Source of the DNA: Croceivirga thetidis
Lineage (GTDB): Bacteria; Bacteroidota; Bacteroidia; Flavobacteriales; Flavobacteriaceae
DNA: 64,000 nt
Reading direction: 5' to 3'
NCBI RefSeq assembly: GCF_012272815.1
Contig: NZ_JAAWWL010000001.1
Coordinates: forward strand, 956,154 to 1,020,153
Positions 25,933 to 33,787 of this stretch are shown here, piece by piece (positions within the stretch are counted from its first letter, which is position 1; the number at the start of each line of letters is the position of its first letter). A program made the position numbers and the translations under genes. The notes beneath the pieces are model-generated. The model made no database searches, was not told the origin of the DNA, and worked only from the letters and a program-made list of their open reading frames with translations.

Positions 25933-27729
25933 TTGACATTTCGTTCTTTTTCAAACAAAGAGTTGCGTTACCAAAACCAAACCATTTTAAAATTGAAAGC
26001 ATCAAACCAAAAATATTTAACCTATTTCACTCTAGTAGTGACGACTGCCCTATTGGTATTAGTGGGAGTTGTTATTTGGCATTTACTAGAACATAAAAGG
26101 GCTTCGGCAGAAATACAGCTTTCAAACATAAATGCAACATCACTAGATTTCAAAAAGCTGATACGACCAACCTTCTTCAATATTGAAGACTTCGGGGGCA
26201 GCATAGATAAGGAAGATAATTCGGAAGCCTTACAAGCTGCAATCGATGCAGCAATCGTTGTCAATAAAAAATTAAGGGAAGACGATAAATGGGACATTTA
26301 TATCGGAAAGGTTTATATTCCTTCCGGTATTTGGAAATTTCAAGAAGGTGTAAAGTCAGATTATGGGGTAGAGATTTTTGGTGATGGTATCAGTAAAACT
26401 TACATGGAATATAATGGTGAAGGGGTTTTCTTGGATTTTTCTTCTGAGAAGGAAAAATTTGATTTAAAGCTTAGAGATTTTTTCATAAAACAAAACACTT
26501 CAAATTCAACAGCCATCTCTTTAGCACAAACCAATAGAAACAGCCATATCGATAATATCATAGTTGAAGGTGGTGGCGTCGGAATTGCACTGGAAAACTG
26601 CTTCACGACAAGATTTTCCTCATTCTTCATTTACAACACTAAGGACTTTGGTGTTTTTGCAAAAAACTCGACCAATACTGATTTTGTAGACTTTAAAATT
26701 GAAAATTGTACCATTGGGGCCAAATTCACAAATAGTGAAACCAATTCGGCTGCAGGGCTCAAATTAATTAGTGGTGTATTTCAAGGATGTAGGAATGAAG
26801 GATTGATTCTTGAGGACATCACCAACTTTGCCTCATTTTCAACTTTTTTCGAAGGAAATGGAAGAAGTACGGGTCGTTCTCAAATTCTTGCGACAAGTGA
26901 TTTAAATGGAGAATATGACAACGATATTGTTGCGTTTTATTCCCCATTTATCACCGGTGGGTTCAGTTCTTCTTCAAATTCAACAGCTGTATTGGTAGAA
27001 AATACCAAAAACTTCGTTTTCAAAGAAGGTTTCATTAGATCTAATGACAAGATTAAAATCGGAATCCAAATTGGAAAAAATGTTGATAATGCCGAACTGG
27101 TAAATAATAAGTTCAGTGGCGTTCAAGAAGATATTATTGTCGAAGAAAAAGCCACAAACATGGTACTTGATGTTGAGTTAAGACATGGGCGTGGTTATGG
27201 TAGAAGTTTTCTTGGATTGGGATCAGAAAGTAAAAAAACCAATAATCGCCATTATTTAGAAAGTTTTCAAGGGCTTTTTGGTAAAAATGATGGTCAGAGG
27301 GTTGGTATCGGCACATATGATGGTAGGCCGAGTCTCCAAGGATTTGGTTCTGGTAGTTCCTTTAATTTATTTACCAATCCTAAAGCGGGAAACCATATTT
27401 CTGCGCCAAACGGATATACTCAGATTTCCGGACTAAAACTTGGTACTACCATAACATCATCGAACTATAAAACCGATCAAAAAACTCATACGGTTTTGGT
27501 CGATTCAAGTGAGGGTGATAGAAAAGTTGATATAAGTACTACTGAGGAACAAGTTCAACGATACCTCACAATTAAAAATACTGGAGCTTCTGGGCACCTT
27601 GTAAATGTTAAATCGGCTACCACCTCCATCGAAAATAAGAGAACCTTACAGCTAAAGGATGGTGAATCGGTCTCTTTGGTTCATGATGGGAATCAATGGA
27701 GAATCGTTTCTTTGTTTAGCCCCCTTTAA
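25933..27729 (+). CDS. membrane-anchored beta-helix protein (pectate lyase 3/tailspike-like)
   Basis: A 598-residue protein with an N-terminal membrane anchor (about 35-55, TTALLVLVGVVIWHLLEH) and no cleavage site. The domain at about 75-420 starts FNIEDFGGSIDKEDNSEALQ and has VYIPSGIWKF and GDGISKTYMEY, the pattern of the pectate_lyase_3 right-handed beta-helix seen in polysaccharide lyases, epimerases and phage tailspikes. The C-terminal 90 residues end in a beta-rich module (LQLKDGESVSLVHDGNQWRIV) common at phage tail-fibre tips. The only plus-strand gene of the locus. Start uncertain: TTG at 25933 or TTG at 25993; no ATG. It overlaps the dehydrogenase gene tail to tail by 14 bases. Confidence 0.78.
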   Translation: MTFRSFSNKELRYQNQTILKLKASNQKYLTYFTLVVTTALLVLVGVVIWHLLEHKRASAEIQLSNINATSLDFKKLIRPTFFNIEDFGGSIDKEDNSEALQAAIDAAIVVNKKLREDDKWDIYIGKVYIPSGIWKFQEGVKSDYGVEIFGDGISKTYMEYNGEGVFLDFSSEKEKFDLKLRDFFIKQNTSNSTAISLAQTNRNSHIDNIIVEGGGVGIALENCFTTRFSSFFIYNTKDFGVFAKNSTNTDFVDFKIENCTIGAKFTNSETNSAAGLKLISGVFQGCRNEGLILEDITNFASFSTFFEGNGRSTGRSQILATSDLNGEYDNDIVAFYSPFITGGFSSSSNSTAVLVENTKNFVFKEGFIRSNDKIKIGIQIGKNVDNAELVNNKFSGVQEDIIVEEKATNMVLDVELRHGRGYGRSFLGLGSESKKTNNRHYLESFQGLFGKNDGQRVGIGTYDGRPSLQGFGSGSSFNLFTNPKAGNHISAPNGYTQISGLKLGTTITSSNYKTDQKTHTVLVDSSEGDRKVDISTTEEQVQRYLTIKNTGASGHLVNVKSATTSIENKRTLQLKDGESVSLVHDGNQWRIVSLFSPL

Positions 27730-28654
27730 TAAGGTTAAGAAGATTGTTTACTGCCATTAGTCCCTGGCGCTGCACACTTTGAAATGTTCTCGAACCGACA
27801 TGTGGGGTAATAATTACATTTTCTACTCCCTTTAAAGGTTCGTTTTCAGCCATTGGTTCGGTATCTAAAACGTCAGCCAAATATCCCCGTATTTTCTTCT
27901 CTTCCAAACCTTGGATTATGGCTTCTGAATCAACTAACTTTCCCCTAGAAGTATTTATGATAATTGGGGTTTTCTTAAGGTCTTCAGCTATTACAGAACC
28001 ATTAATAAGGTGATGGGTTTCTTTGGTCAATGGAGCATGTAAACTTATAATTTCCGAACGATGAAATAGTTCTTCAATATTTTCAACAAAATTTATGGAA
28101 GGCCAATCATTCAAGAAATCTTCATCTTTATAAATGTCAAACGCCAAAACCTCTAAACCAAGTGCAATACATTTTTTAGCCAATGCTTTGCCAATCGCAC
28201 CAAGACCAACTATTCCGATGGTCTTTCCCATAATTTCATGGCCAACCCACCTTTTCCAACTTCCCTGCTTGGTAGAATTATATTGTAGGTGAACATTCTT
28301 TTCAAATGTGAATAGTAATGCCAATACATGTTCAGCCACAGAATCAAAGTTTACTCCTGGGCAGTTTGTAACAGGTATATTATATTTTTTTGCTGCTTCT
28401 AAATCAATCTTATCAAGGCCAACGCCATATTTAGAAATATATCTAAGATTTCCCGATACCCCTTTCGCAATAACCTTTTCGGTATACTCGTCATCGCCAC
28501 AAATAACCGCATCGTAGTCTCCAATTATGTTTAATAATTCCGATTCTTTTATCGGGCCTCTTAGGGTGTCAATCTCAAATCCTTGTTCATAAAGCAGTTC
28601 TTGGTGCTTTCCTGGGGTGTCCTGAAATGATGTAGATGTCAGTAGAACTTTCAT
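27716..28654 (-). CDS. D-isomer specific 2-hydroxyacid dehydrogenase (SerA-like)
   Basis: A 312-residue NAD-dependent dehydrogenase. The Rossmann motif is GIVGLGAIGKALA, the catalytic Arg is in NTSRGKLVD, the Glu in DVLDTEPM and the His in ITPHVGS, so the active site is complete. It lacks the C-terminal ACT domain of true serine-pathway SerA. Being the last gene of the aldolase-cytidylyltransferase module, it more likely oxidises or reduces a 2-hydroxy/2-keto acid intermediate of an activated sugar acid than makes serine. Confidence 0.85.
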   Translation of the reverse strand: MKVLLTSTSFQDTPGKHQELLYEQGFEIDTLRGPIKESELLNIIGDYDAVICGDDEYTEKVIAKGVSGNLRYISKYGVGLDKIDLEAAKKYNIPVTNCPGVNFDSVAEHVLALLFTFEKNVHLQYNSTKQGSWKRWVGHEIMGKTIGIVGLGAIGKALAKKCIALGLEVLAFDIYKDEDFLNDWPSINFVENIEELFHRSEIISLHAPLTKETHHLINGSVIAEDLKKTPIIINTSRGKLVDSEAIIQGLEEKKIRGYLADVLDTEPMAENEPLKGVENVIITPHVGSRTFQSVQRQGLMAVNNLLNLIKGG

Positions 28655-28657
28655 TTT

Positions 28658-29314
28658 CTAAATCATATTTTTTTCAATTAATGACCGCTCCAGTTCTTCA
28701 AAATCATTGAATCGGAAACCAGAAAAGTCCTTAAAAATTTCCTTATTTTCTTCATTCAAACGCAGTGCGAATTTCAGTTTAGAATACTCTGCGGCGTCCT
28801 TATCGGTGGTTGCATCACCTAAAAACAGTGTTTCTTCTCTATTAAGATTGTGTTTTTCTATCAAATATTCTGTCCAATATTTTTTATTTTCAGGCGACCC
28901 ACATAGTTCAATAAAGTATTTATCTAAATTTCTTTTAGCTACTATAATTCTTATTTCTTTTGTTGGTGTTCCAGTAATTACCCAGAAGTTCATTTTTTGA
29001 TGGTAATTTTCAAGAAAACTTTTACATCCTTTTACTTCCTCACTTTCAACTACCTTGTTTAGCACCAACTCCGAAAATCGATTGGCCAATTTTTCAACCT
29101 CTAAATCAGATAGTTCTTTGTCAAAGAACTTTTTCTCCCAATATTTAAACTTTTCATATCGAGATACTCCTCCATTATTTATATGGTAATCAACTACTTC
29201 GTCTGCAATACTTTTTCCGTAAGGAAGGTACATTTCTCTGAACGCGTCAGTCTTTGCAGAGACTGACTCCGCAACAACTCCATCAAAATCAAAAAAAATA
29301 TTTTTTATGGTCAC
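28658..29314 (-). CDS. HAD-superfamily phosphatase
   Basis: A 218-residue HAD hydrolase with cap domain. The nucleophile motif is FFDFDGVVAES (DxD at about 9-11), the Thr motif is VITGTPTKE and the acidic motif is LFLGDATTDKDAA. It probably removes phosphate from a sugar-acid phosphate in the module, as KdsC and NeuC-linked phosphatases do in related pathways. The start is GTG at 29314, in a GTGA overlap with the SDR stop; the 3-base gap to the dehydrogenase gene continues the coupling. Confidence 0.88.
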   Translation of the reverse strand: MTIKNIFFDFDGVVAESVSAKTDAFREMYLPYGKSIADEVVDYHINNGGVSRYEKFKYWEKKFFDKELSDLEVEKLANRFSELVLNKVVESEEVKGCKSFLENYHQKMNFWVITGTPTKEIRIIVAKRNLDKYFIELCGSPENKKYWTEYLIEKHNLNREETLFLGDATTDKDAAEYSKLKFALRLNEENKEIFKDFSGFRFNDFEELERSLIEKNMI

Positions 29315-30201
29315 TTACTATCGTTATTTCGATGAACTGCTCTGACACATTCCAAAAGTCCCTGGCCCATGTCTATGTGTGGATTTGCTACAAGCTTTTT
29401 GCTCACGCTTGGTTCAAATGAATACGGGGTAAACTTGTAATGATTGCCATAGCCCGATTCATTACACTCAATTGTTAACTTGTCGTTCATGATTTCATTG
29501 ATCATGTTGAACAATTCAATACGTTGCATTCGCTCTGTACCCGTCAATATAACATGAAGGTTAAGAAAATCATCTGACTCTAAAACATCAACAGATAACT
29601 TGGCAGCATCTGCCGCATGAATATACTCTCGAATCTCTTTTCCGTCTCCCTTGTGGTCTATTCTATTGGTCTCTACAGCATTTTTTACAAGGTTATAAAT
29701 ATAATTGTTGCCATAGGCGCGTTCAGAATACACAGAACCGAATCGAAGTATGATAAAATCCAAGTCGTACTTTTTATGGTATTCTTCAATTATCTTCTCT
29801 GAAGCCAATTTGCTTATCCCATAGAATGAACCCTTATTGCTCATTGCATAAGCACTACTTGCGTAAACAAACTTTTTGATTTTGTAGCGGACACATTCGT
29901 CTAAGATATGTAGGTTGCCAATGATATTAAGTTCCATAGTTTTCTTTGGAAACTTAATGGCATTATCAAGGTTGGCAAAACCTGCCAGATTGTAGACAAC
30001 GTCATATTCTGAATCTACAAATACAGAACTCACCTGTTCTTGAGAACTAATATCACAGGTGACATAATCAATTTTCGGATGAAGTTCTTCATCCCTTTTT
30101 AAATCAGCAACTTTAACTTGGTATCCTCTGTTTAGAAGTTCGTGTGATAAATAAAAACCTAGAAAACCACTTCCTCCAAATACCAATGCCCTTTTATTCA
30201 T
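29311..30201 (-). CDS. NAD-dependent epimerase/dehydratase (extended SDR)
   Basis: A 296-residue SDR. Its NAD site is GGSGFLGFYL; YASSAYAMS and the active-site YGISK (Tyr and Lys of YxxxK) are intact. It is not a close match to UDP-sugar epimerases such as GalE, and belongs to a mixed group acting on nucleotide sugars or their precursors. It overlaps the aldolase gene by 8 bases and the HAD gene by 4, so the three are translated together. Precise substrate cannot be read from sequence. Confidence 0.85.
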   Translation of the reverse strand: MNKRALVFGGSGFLGFYLSHELLNRGYQVKVADLKRDEELHPKIDYVTCDISSQEQVSSVFVDSEYDVVYNLAGFANLDNAIKFPKKTMELNIIGNLHILDECVRYKIKKFVYASSAYAMSNKGSFYGISKLASEKIIEEYHKKYDLDFIILRFGSVYSERAYGNNYIYNLVKNAVETNRIDHKGDGKEIREYIHAADAAKLSVDVLESDDFLNLHVILTGTERMQRIELFNMINEIMNDKLTIECNESGYGNHYKFTPYSFEPSVSKKLVANPHIDMGQGLLECVRAVHRNNDSK

Positions 30202-30988
30202 TTGGAAGCTTTTCTTTTAACAATGCCATTTGTTCCCTAGCCTTATCACCTAGAAAGAAAAAATCAAGGCTGAATGCTAGAAAATTATAATCGACATTTA
30301 TTTTTTCCATCAACTTAGTGTGGTCGGACTCAATTACATGAAATCCTAAATTCTTGTTTTTTGACTTGGTGATTTCATCGATTCTAGATAATACCTCCTT
30401 TACATCATCGTCATAGAACATTCCTGGTTTTCCCATTGAAGCAGACAAATCGTAAGGCCCTACAATAATTCCATCAACTCCTTCTACATCTAAAATTTCT
30501 GAAAGATTTTCAACGCCCTTAATATGTTCAATTTGGACAATAACTACTGACTCATTTTGCAACCAAGTCTTATATTTTTCAAAACCAATTCCATATTGTT
30601 GGGCTCTCGATAGTCCAACACCCCGTTTGCCAAATGGTGGATATTTAACCCATGAGACTGCCTTTTTGGCCTCTTCAGCACTTTTCACCATCGGAACAAT
30701 TACTCCATTAGCCCCCGCATCCATTACTCTTTTGATAATGGTCTCATTGTTTTCACTAACCCTAACCAAACCTTCCATGCCATTGCCTTGAATATGGCTT
30801 AACAGGTTTTGAAGTGTTTGAAAATCTATAGCCGAGTGTTCAATGTCAATAGTCAACCATTCAAAACCGGCCGTTGACATTATCTCGATTACAGATTGAT
30901 GCGGAATTGTAAGCCATGAACCGATAGTTAGTTTTTTATTCTCTAGCCTACTTTTTAAGGCGCTCTTTTCGTAATTAAATGTTTTCAA
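30194..30988 (-). CDS. HpcH/HpaI family aldolase
   Basis: A 264-residue class II pyruvate-type aldolase. The motifs are LTIGSWLTIPH at the N-terminus, WLTIDIEHSA (catalytic His), VIVPMVKSAEE, PPFGKRGVG and the metal-site pair IVQIEHIKG and IVGPYDLSA. Homologues condense pyruvate with aldehydes to 4-hydroxy-2-oxo acids or cleave them. Lying between a cytidylyltransferase and an SDR, it could build the carbon skeleton of a 3-deoxy-2-keto sugar acid, a role usually filled by NeuB/KdsA types. The start is TTG at 30988 as no ATG precedes the domain. Confidence 0.88.
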   Translation of the reverse strand: MKTFNYEKSALKSRLENKKLTIGSWLTIPHQSVIEIMSTAGFEWLTIDIEHSAIDFQTLQNLLSHIQGNGMEGLVRVSENNETIIKRVMDAGANGVIVPMVKSAEEAKKAVSWVKYPPFGKRGVGLSRAQQYGIGFEKYKTWLQNESVVIVQIEHIKGVENLSEILDVEGVDGIIVGPYDLSASMGKPGMFYDDDVKEVLSRIDEITKSKNKNLGFHVIESDHTKLMEKINVDYNFLAFSLDFFFLGDKAREQMALLKEKLPNE

Positions 30989-31024
30989 ATTTGAGAAGTT
31001 ATGCGTTGTGGCAATTATTTGTTT

Positions 31025-31693
31025 TTAAAGTTGCATTTTGAAGAGTGATTCGGCAATAATGAAATCGTGTAATTCATCGATATCGATAGCTTCAATATGA
31101 GGAATCTCATACATAAGTGGGTTGTCACCTATACGGCTACCACCTGCAGACTTAAAAGATGATTTTGAAAAAATGTAGAAATTGGAATTCTCCTCGTATA
31201 TCGGTGGCAAATCCTGTGTTCTAAGTAATTGTTCAGGATCGTGATTTAATGGTGAGCCATCGCTTGAGTATAAGCGGGTTTGTAGTCTAGTCACAGAGAA
31301 TATTGAATCGTAGCCCTCTTTGTTTTTGAACATTTTATCAAAGGCCCCATCTATCGTTTCGGACTTTAATAATGGGTTCGTACTATGGGTTTGAATGTAA
31401 TAATCGGCTTCGGTATTATTCAAATCATATTCAATAACCTTGTTCATTGAGACAAAATCCCCAATTATTTCGTCTGGTCGTTTATGAATGACAACTCGAT
31501 TATCAAAGTTGCGGGCAACGTCTTCGCTTATCTTCTCACTATCCGTGTTAATAACCACTTCATCGATATGCTTGGAGTCGAGTAGACTTTGTAGTACACG
31601 ATGATATAATGGGGCTCCACAGAAATCTTTTAAATTTTTATTGGGAATTCGCTCTGAATTACCTTTCATGGGCATTAGGGCAATCACTTTCAT
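31025..31693 (-). CDS. acylneuraminate cytidylyltransferase family protein
   Basis: A 222-residue nucleotidyltransferase. It begins IALMPMKGNSERIPNKNLKD, the CTP-binding signature of CMP-sugar synthetases (NeuA/KdsB-like), and has YIQTHSTNPLL and VVINTDSEKI, the usual follow-up motifs. It should couple CMP to the anomeric position of an acidic sugar. No NeuB, NeuC, PseI or KdsA homologue is in the window, so the sugar is not a plain sialic, pseudaminic or Kdo acid made here. It sits 7 bases after the Wzz-like gene. Confidence 0.88.
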   Translation of the reverse strand: MKVIALMPMKGNSERIPNKNLKDFCGAPLYHRVLQSLLDSKHIDEVVINTDSEKISEDVARNFDNRVVIHKRPDEIIGDFVSMNKVIEYDLNNTEADYYIQTHSTNPLLKSETIDGAFDKMFKNKEGYDSIFSVTRLQTRLYSSDGSPLNHDPEQLLRTQDLPPIYEENSNFYIFSKSSFKSAGGSRIGDNPLMYEIPHIEAIDIDELHDFIIAESLFKMQL

Positions 31694-31699
31694 TTTTCT

Positions 31700-32761
31700 C
31701 TATTTTACTTTTGTGGACAATTGATGGTTGTTCAAATACCTGTTAAGTTGAATTAGCCATAGAACCAGTATTACCAATAGTATTGCAGCCAAAGGCACCA
31801 CAAATTTATAACTGTTCCAAAAACCTTTAACTGCAACCCCTCTATTCGGAAAATCACTGATGACATTAAGAATGGAAGATTTGTTGGCTCGTTCCTGATT
31901 TAATCTTACTAATTGTGTTTTTAGAATTTCACGCTCTTTAATAAGGGCCAATTCTTTATTCTGCGATTCCCCATTTTCTGCAAGATTTATGTTTGTTCCT
32001 TGCATGGGTTTTTCTGCCTCTTTGACCAAAATCGTTTTGTAAAGACCTTGCAGTGAATCAATTTCTATCAATTGTTTGTTGATGATAGAATCCTGAATTT
32101 CAATATTGACATCATTGATTCGCTTTTGAAGTTTAAAATAGTCATTTGCCGAAATTGATTTAATCAAAGCAGGTTGTGCTTTTTTAGCAACAAAACTATT
32201 CGTGCTTACTAAAGAAATTTGATGAAAACGAGCATCTAACGAATTAAAATTTTTGAGGTAGGATTCGAAATCCAAAACCTTAACGGTAGAAGTATCTAAC
32301 TCTCTAACAAAATCATCAAATAGTTTTATTTTTTGATTTTCGTCAGAGTAGGAATCAATGAAGATTTTTTTTATCGAAGCTGCCTCTCCAACTTTAATGT
32401 TGAGTGCATCACTTAGTGCAATAGAATCTTCAGCCTCAGCCAAATCATTGTAAAAACCAACGTTATTATATAGCTGCTGAACACTATTGAAATTGGGCTC
32501 TACAAGCATTCTCGAGACATACCGTTCGGTTTTTAACATGTCAATTACAAACCCGGCTACAACACCTATCACTAATGCAATAGATAGGGCAATTATATTT
32601 TTTTGCAAAAACAGCAAAAACATGATTAAAATGTTGGCAAGAACCTTAACAACCTTCATTAGAAGATCAATAAGGTTTTGAAAACCCCTGCCTATCGCTT
32701 GGAATAGTTGACCCAAGTCAACTTCATCATTGGATTTGCCGCTGTTTGAACTTGTACTCAT
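31700..32761 (-). CDS. Wzz-like polysaccharide chain-length determinant (lipopolysaccharide biosynthesis protein)
   Basis: A 353-residue protein with a long N-terminal cytoplasmic tail, a first membrane helix pair region near 45-70, a large helical periplasmic domain (about 75-310) containing long coiled segments (QKRINDVNIEIQDSIINKQL), and a final membrane helix near the C-terminus (VPLAAILLVILVLWLIQLN). This is the topology of Wzz/PCP proteins that set polymer length. There is no fused tyrosine kinase. It probably works with one of the two polymerases. Family assignment rests on topology and context rather than strong motifs. Confidence 0.68.
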   Translation of the reverse strand: MSTSSNSGKSNDEVDLGQLFQAIGRGFQNLIDLLMKVVKVLANILIMFLLFLQKNIIALSIALVIGVVAGFVIDMLKTERYVSRMLVEPNFNSVQQLYNNVGFYNDLAEAEDSIALSDALNIKVGEAASIKKIFIDSYSDENQKIKLFDDFVRELDTSTVKVLDFESYLKNFNSLDARFHQISLVSTNSFVAKKAQPALIKSISANDYFKLQKRINDVNIEIQDSIINKQLIEIDSLQGLYKTILVKEAEKPMQGTNINLAENGESQNKELALIKEREILKTQLVRLNQERANKSSILNVISDFPNRGVAVKGFWNSYKFVVPLAAILLVILVLWLIQLNRYLNNHQLSTKVK

Positions 32762-32782
32762 AATTCTAAAAAATCGTTGGTA

Positions 32783-33787
32783 TTAAACGAGTTGATTATA
32801 GTTTTTGAACCACGTAACAAAAGTACGCAATCCATCTTCTAATGATGTGTTGGGACGATATTCAATGCAATCGGCCAATTTTTTGGTGTCAGCAAAGGTC
32901 ATTTTTACATCTCCTGGTTGCATCGGCATCATTTTTAAGACAGCTTTTTTACCCATTTGTTTTTCCATCTCTCTTATGAAATCCATCAAATCAATCGGTT
33001 TTGAATTACCAATATTAAAAACTTCATGTTTTAAGTTTTCATTAGGCATATTCAAAACTCCCAAGATGCCTTCAACGATATCATTGATAAAGGTAAAATC
33101 TCGTTGCATTTCCCCATTATTGAATACCTTGATAGTTTCTCCTTTTTGAATTGCCTCTGCAAAAAGAATCGGTGCCATATCGGGTCGCCCCCAGGGTCCA
33201 TATACCGTAAAAAAACGTAATCCAGATGCTTTAAATCCATATAAATGGCTATAGGCAAATGCCATTACCTCATTGCTTTTTTTTGTTGCCGCATAAAGGC
33301 TAATAGGAGCATCTGTTTTCTGTTCTTCATTGAAAGGTATTTCTTTTGAATCTCCGTACACCGATGAACTTGAAGCATAAATCAGATGCTTAATCTTGTG
33401 ATGTCTACACAATTCCAAAATGTTTGAAAAGCCAACAAGATTGGACTGTACATATGAAAATGGCGACTCGATTGAATAGCGTACACCAGCTTGGGCAGCT
33501 AAGTGTATTACAGCATCAAAACTGAATTCTGAAAAAAGATTATTGAGTGATTCATAATCCGTTAAATCACATTTTATAAAACTTAGGGCATTATTCTTGG
33601 TGTTTATTGAACCGTAATCGAAATTTTGCTGTTCAAAACCAAGTGCTTTTAAGCGTGCAAGCTTTAAATTAACGTCATAGTAATTGTTCAGATTATCAAG
33701 GCCGACGACTTGCATTCCAAGCTCTTCCAATTTCTTTGTCACGTGGAATCCGATAAAGCCCGCTGTTCCGGTAACTAAGATGTTCAT
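32783..33787 (-). CDS. UDP-glucuronate 4-epimerase family SDR
   Basis: A 334-residue extended SDR. NAD site GTAGFIGFH, then YASSSSVYGDS and active-site YAATK, followed by RFFTVYGPWGRPDMAP, the motif that marks UDP-glucuronate 4-epimerases (CapI/LspL type). It would turn UDP-glucuronate into UDP-galacturonate for the polymer, while the decarboxylase at the other end of the locus uses UDP-glucuronate for UDP-xylose. Its ATG overlaps the DUF6909 stop (ATGA). Confidence 0.92.
   Translation of the reverse strand: MNILVTGTAGFIGFHVTKKLEELGMQVVGLDNLNNYYDVNLKLARLKALGFEQQNFDYGSINTKNNALSFIKCDLTDYESLNNLFSEFSFDAVIHLAAQAGVRYSIESPFSYVQSNLVGFSNILELCRHHKIKHLIYASSSSVYGDSKEIPFNEEQKTDAPISLYAATKKSNEVMAFAYSHLYGFKASGLRFFTVYGPWGRPDMAPILFAEAIQKGETIKVFNNGEMQRDFTFINDIVEGILGVLNMPNENLKHEVFNIGNSKPIDLMDFIREMEKQMGKKAVLKMMPMQPGDVKMTFADTKKLADCIEYRPNTSLEDGLRTFVTWFKNYNQLV

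Noticed and set aside
29311-30201. SDR gene as the missing rfbD reductase
   Set aside because: It has the generic GGSGFLG and YGISK motifs but not RmlD-type sequence, and it is coupled to the aldolase module rather than to rfbBAC.
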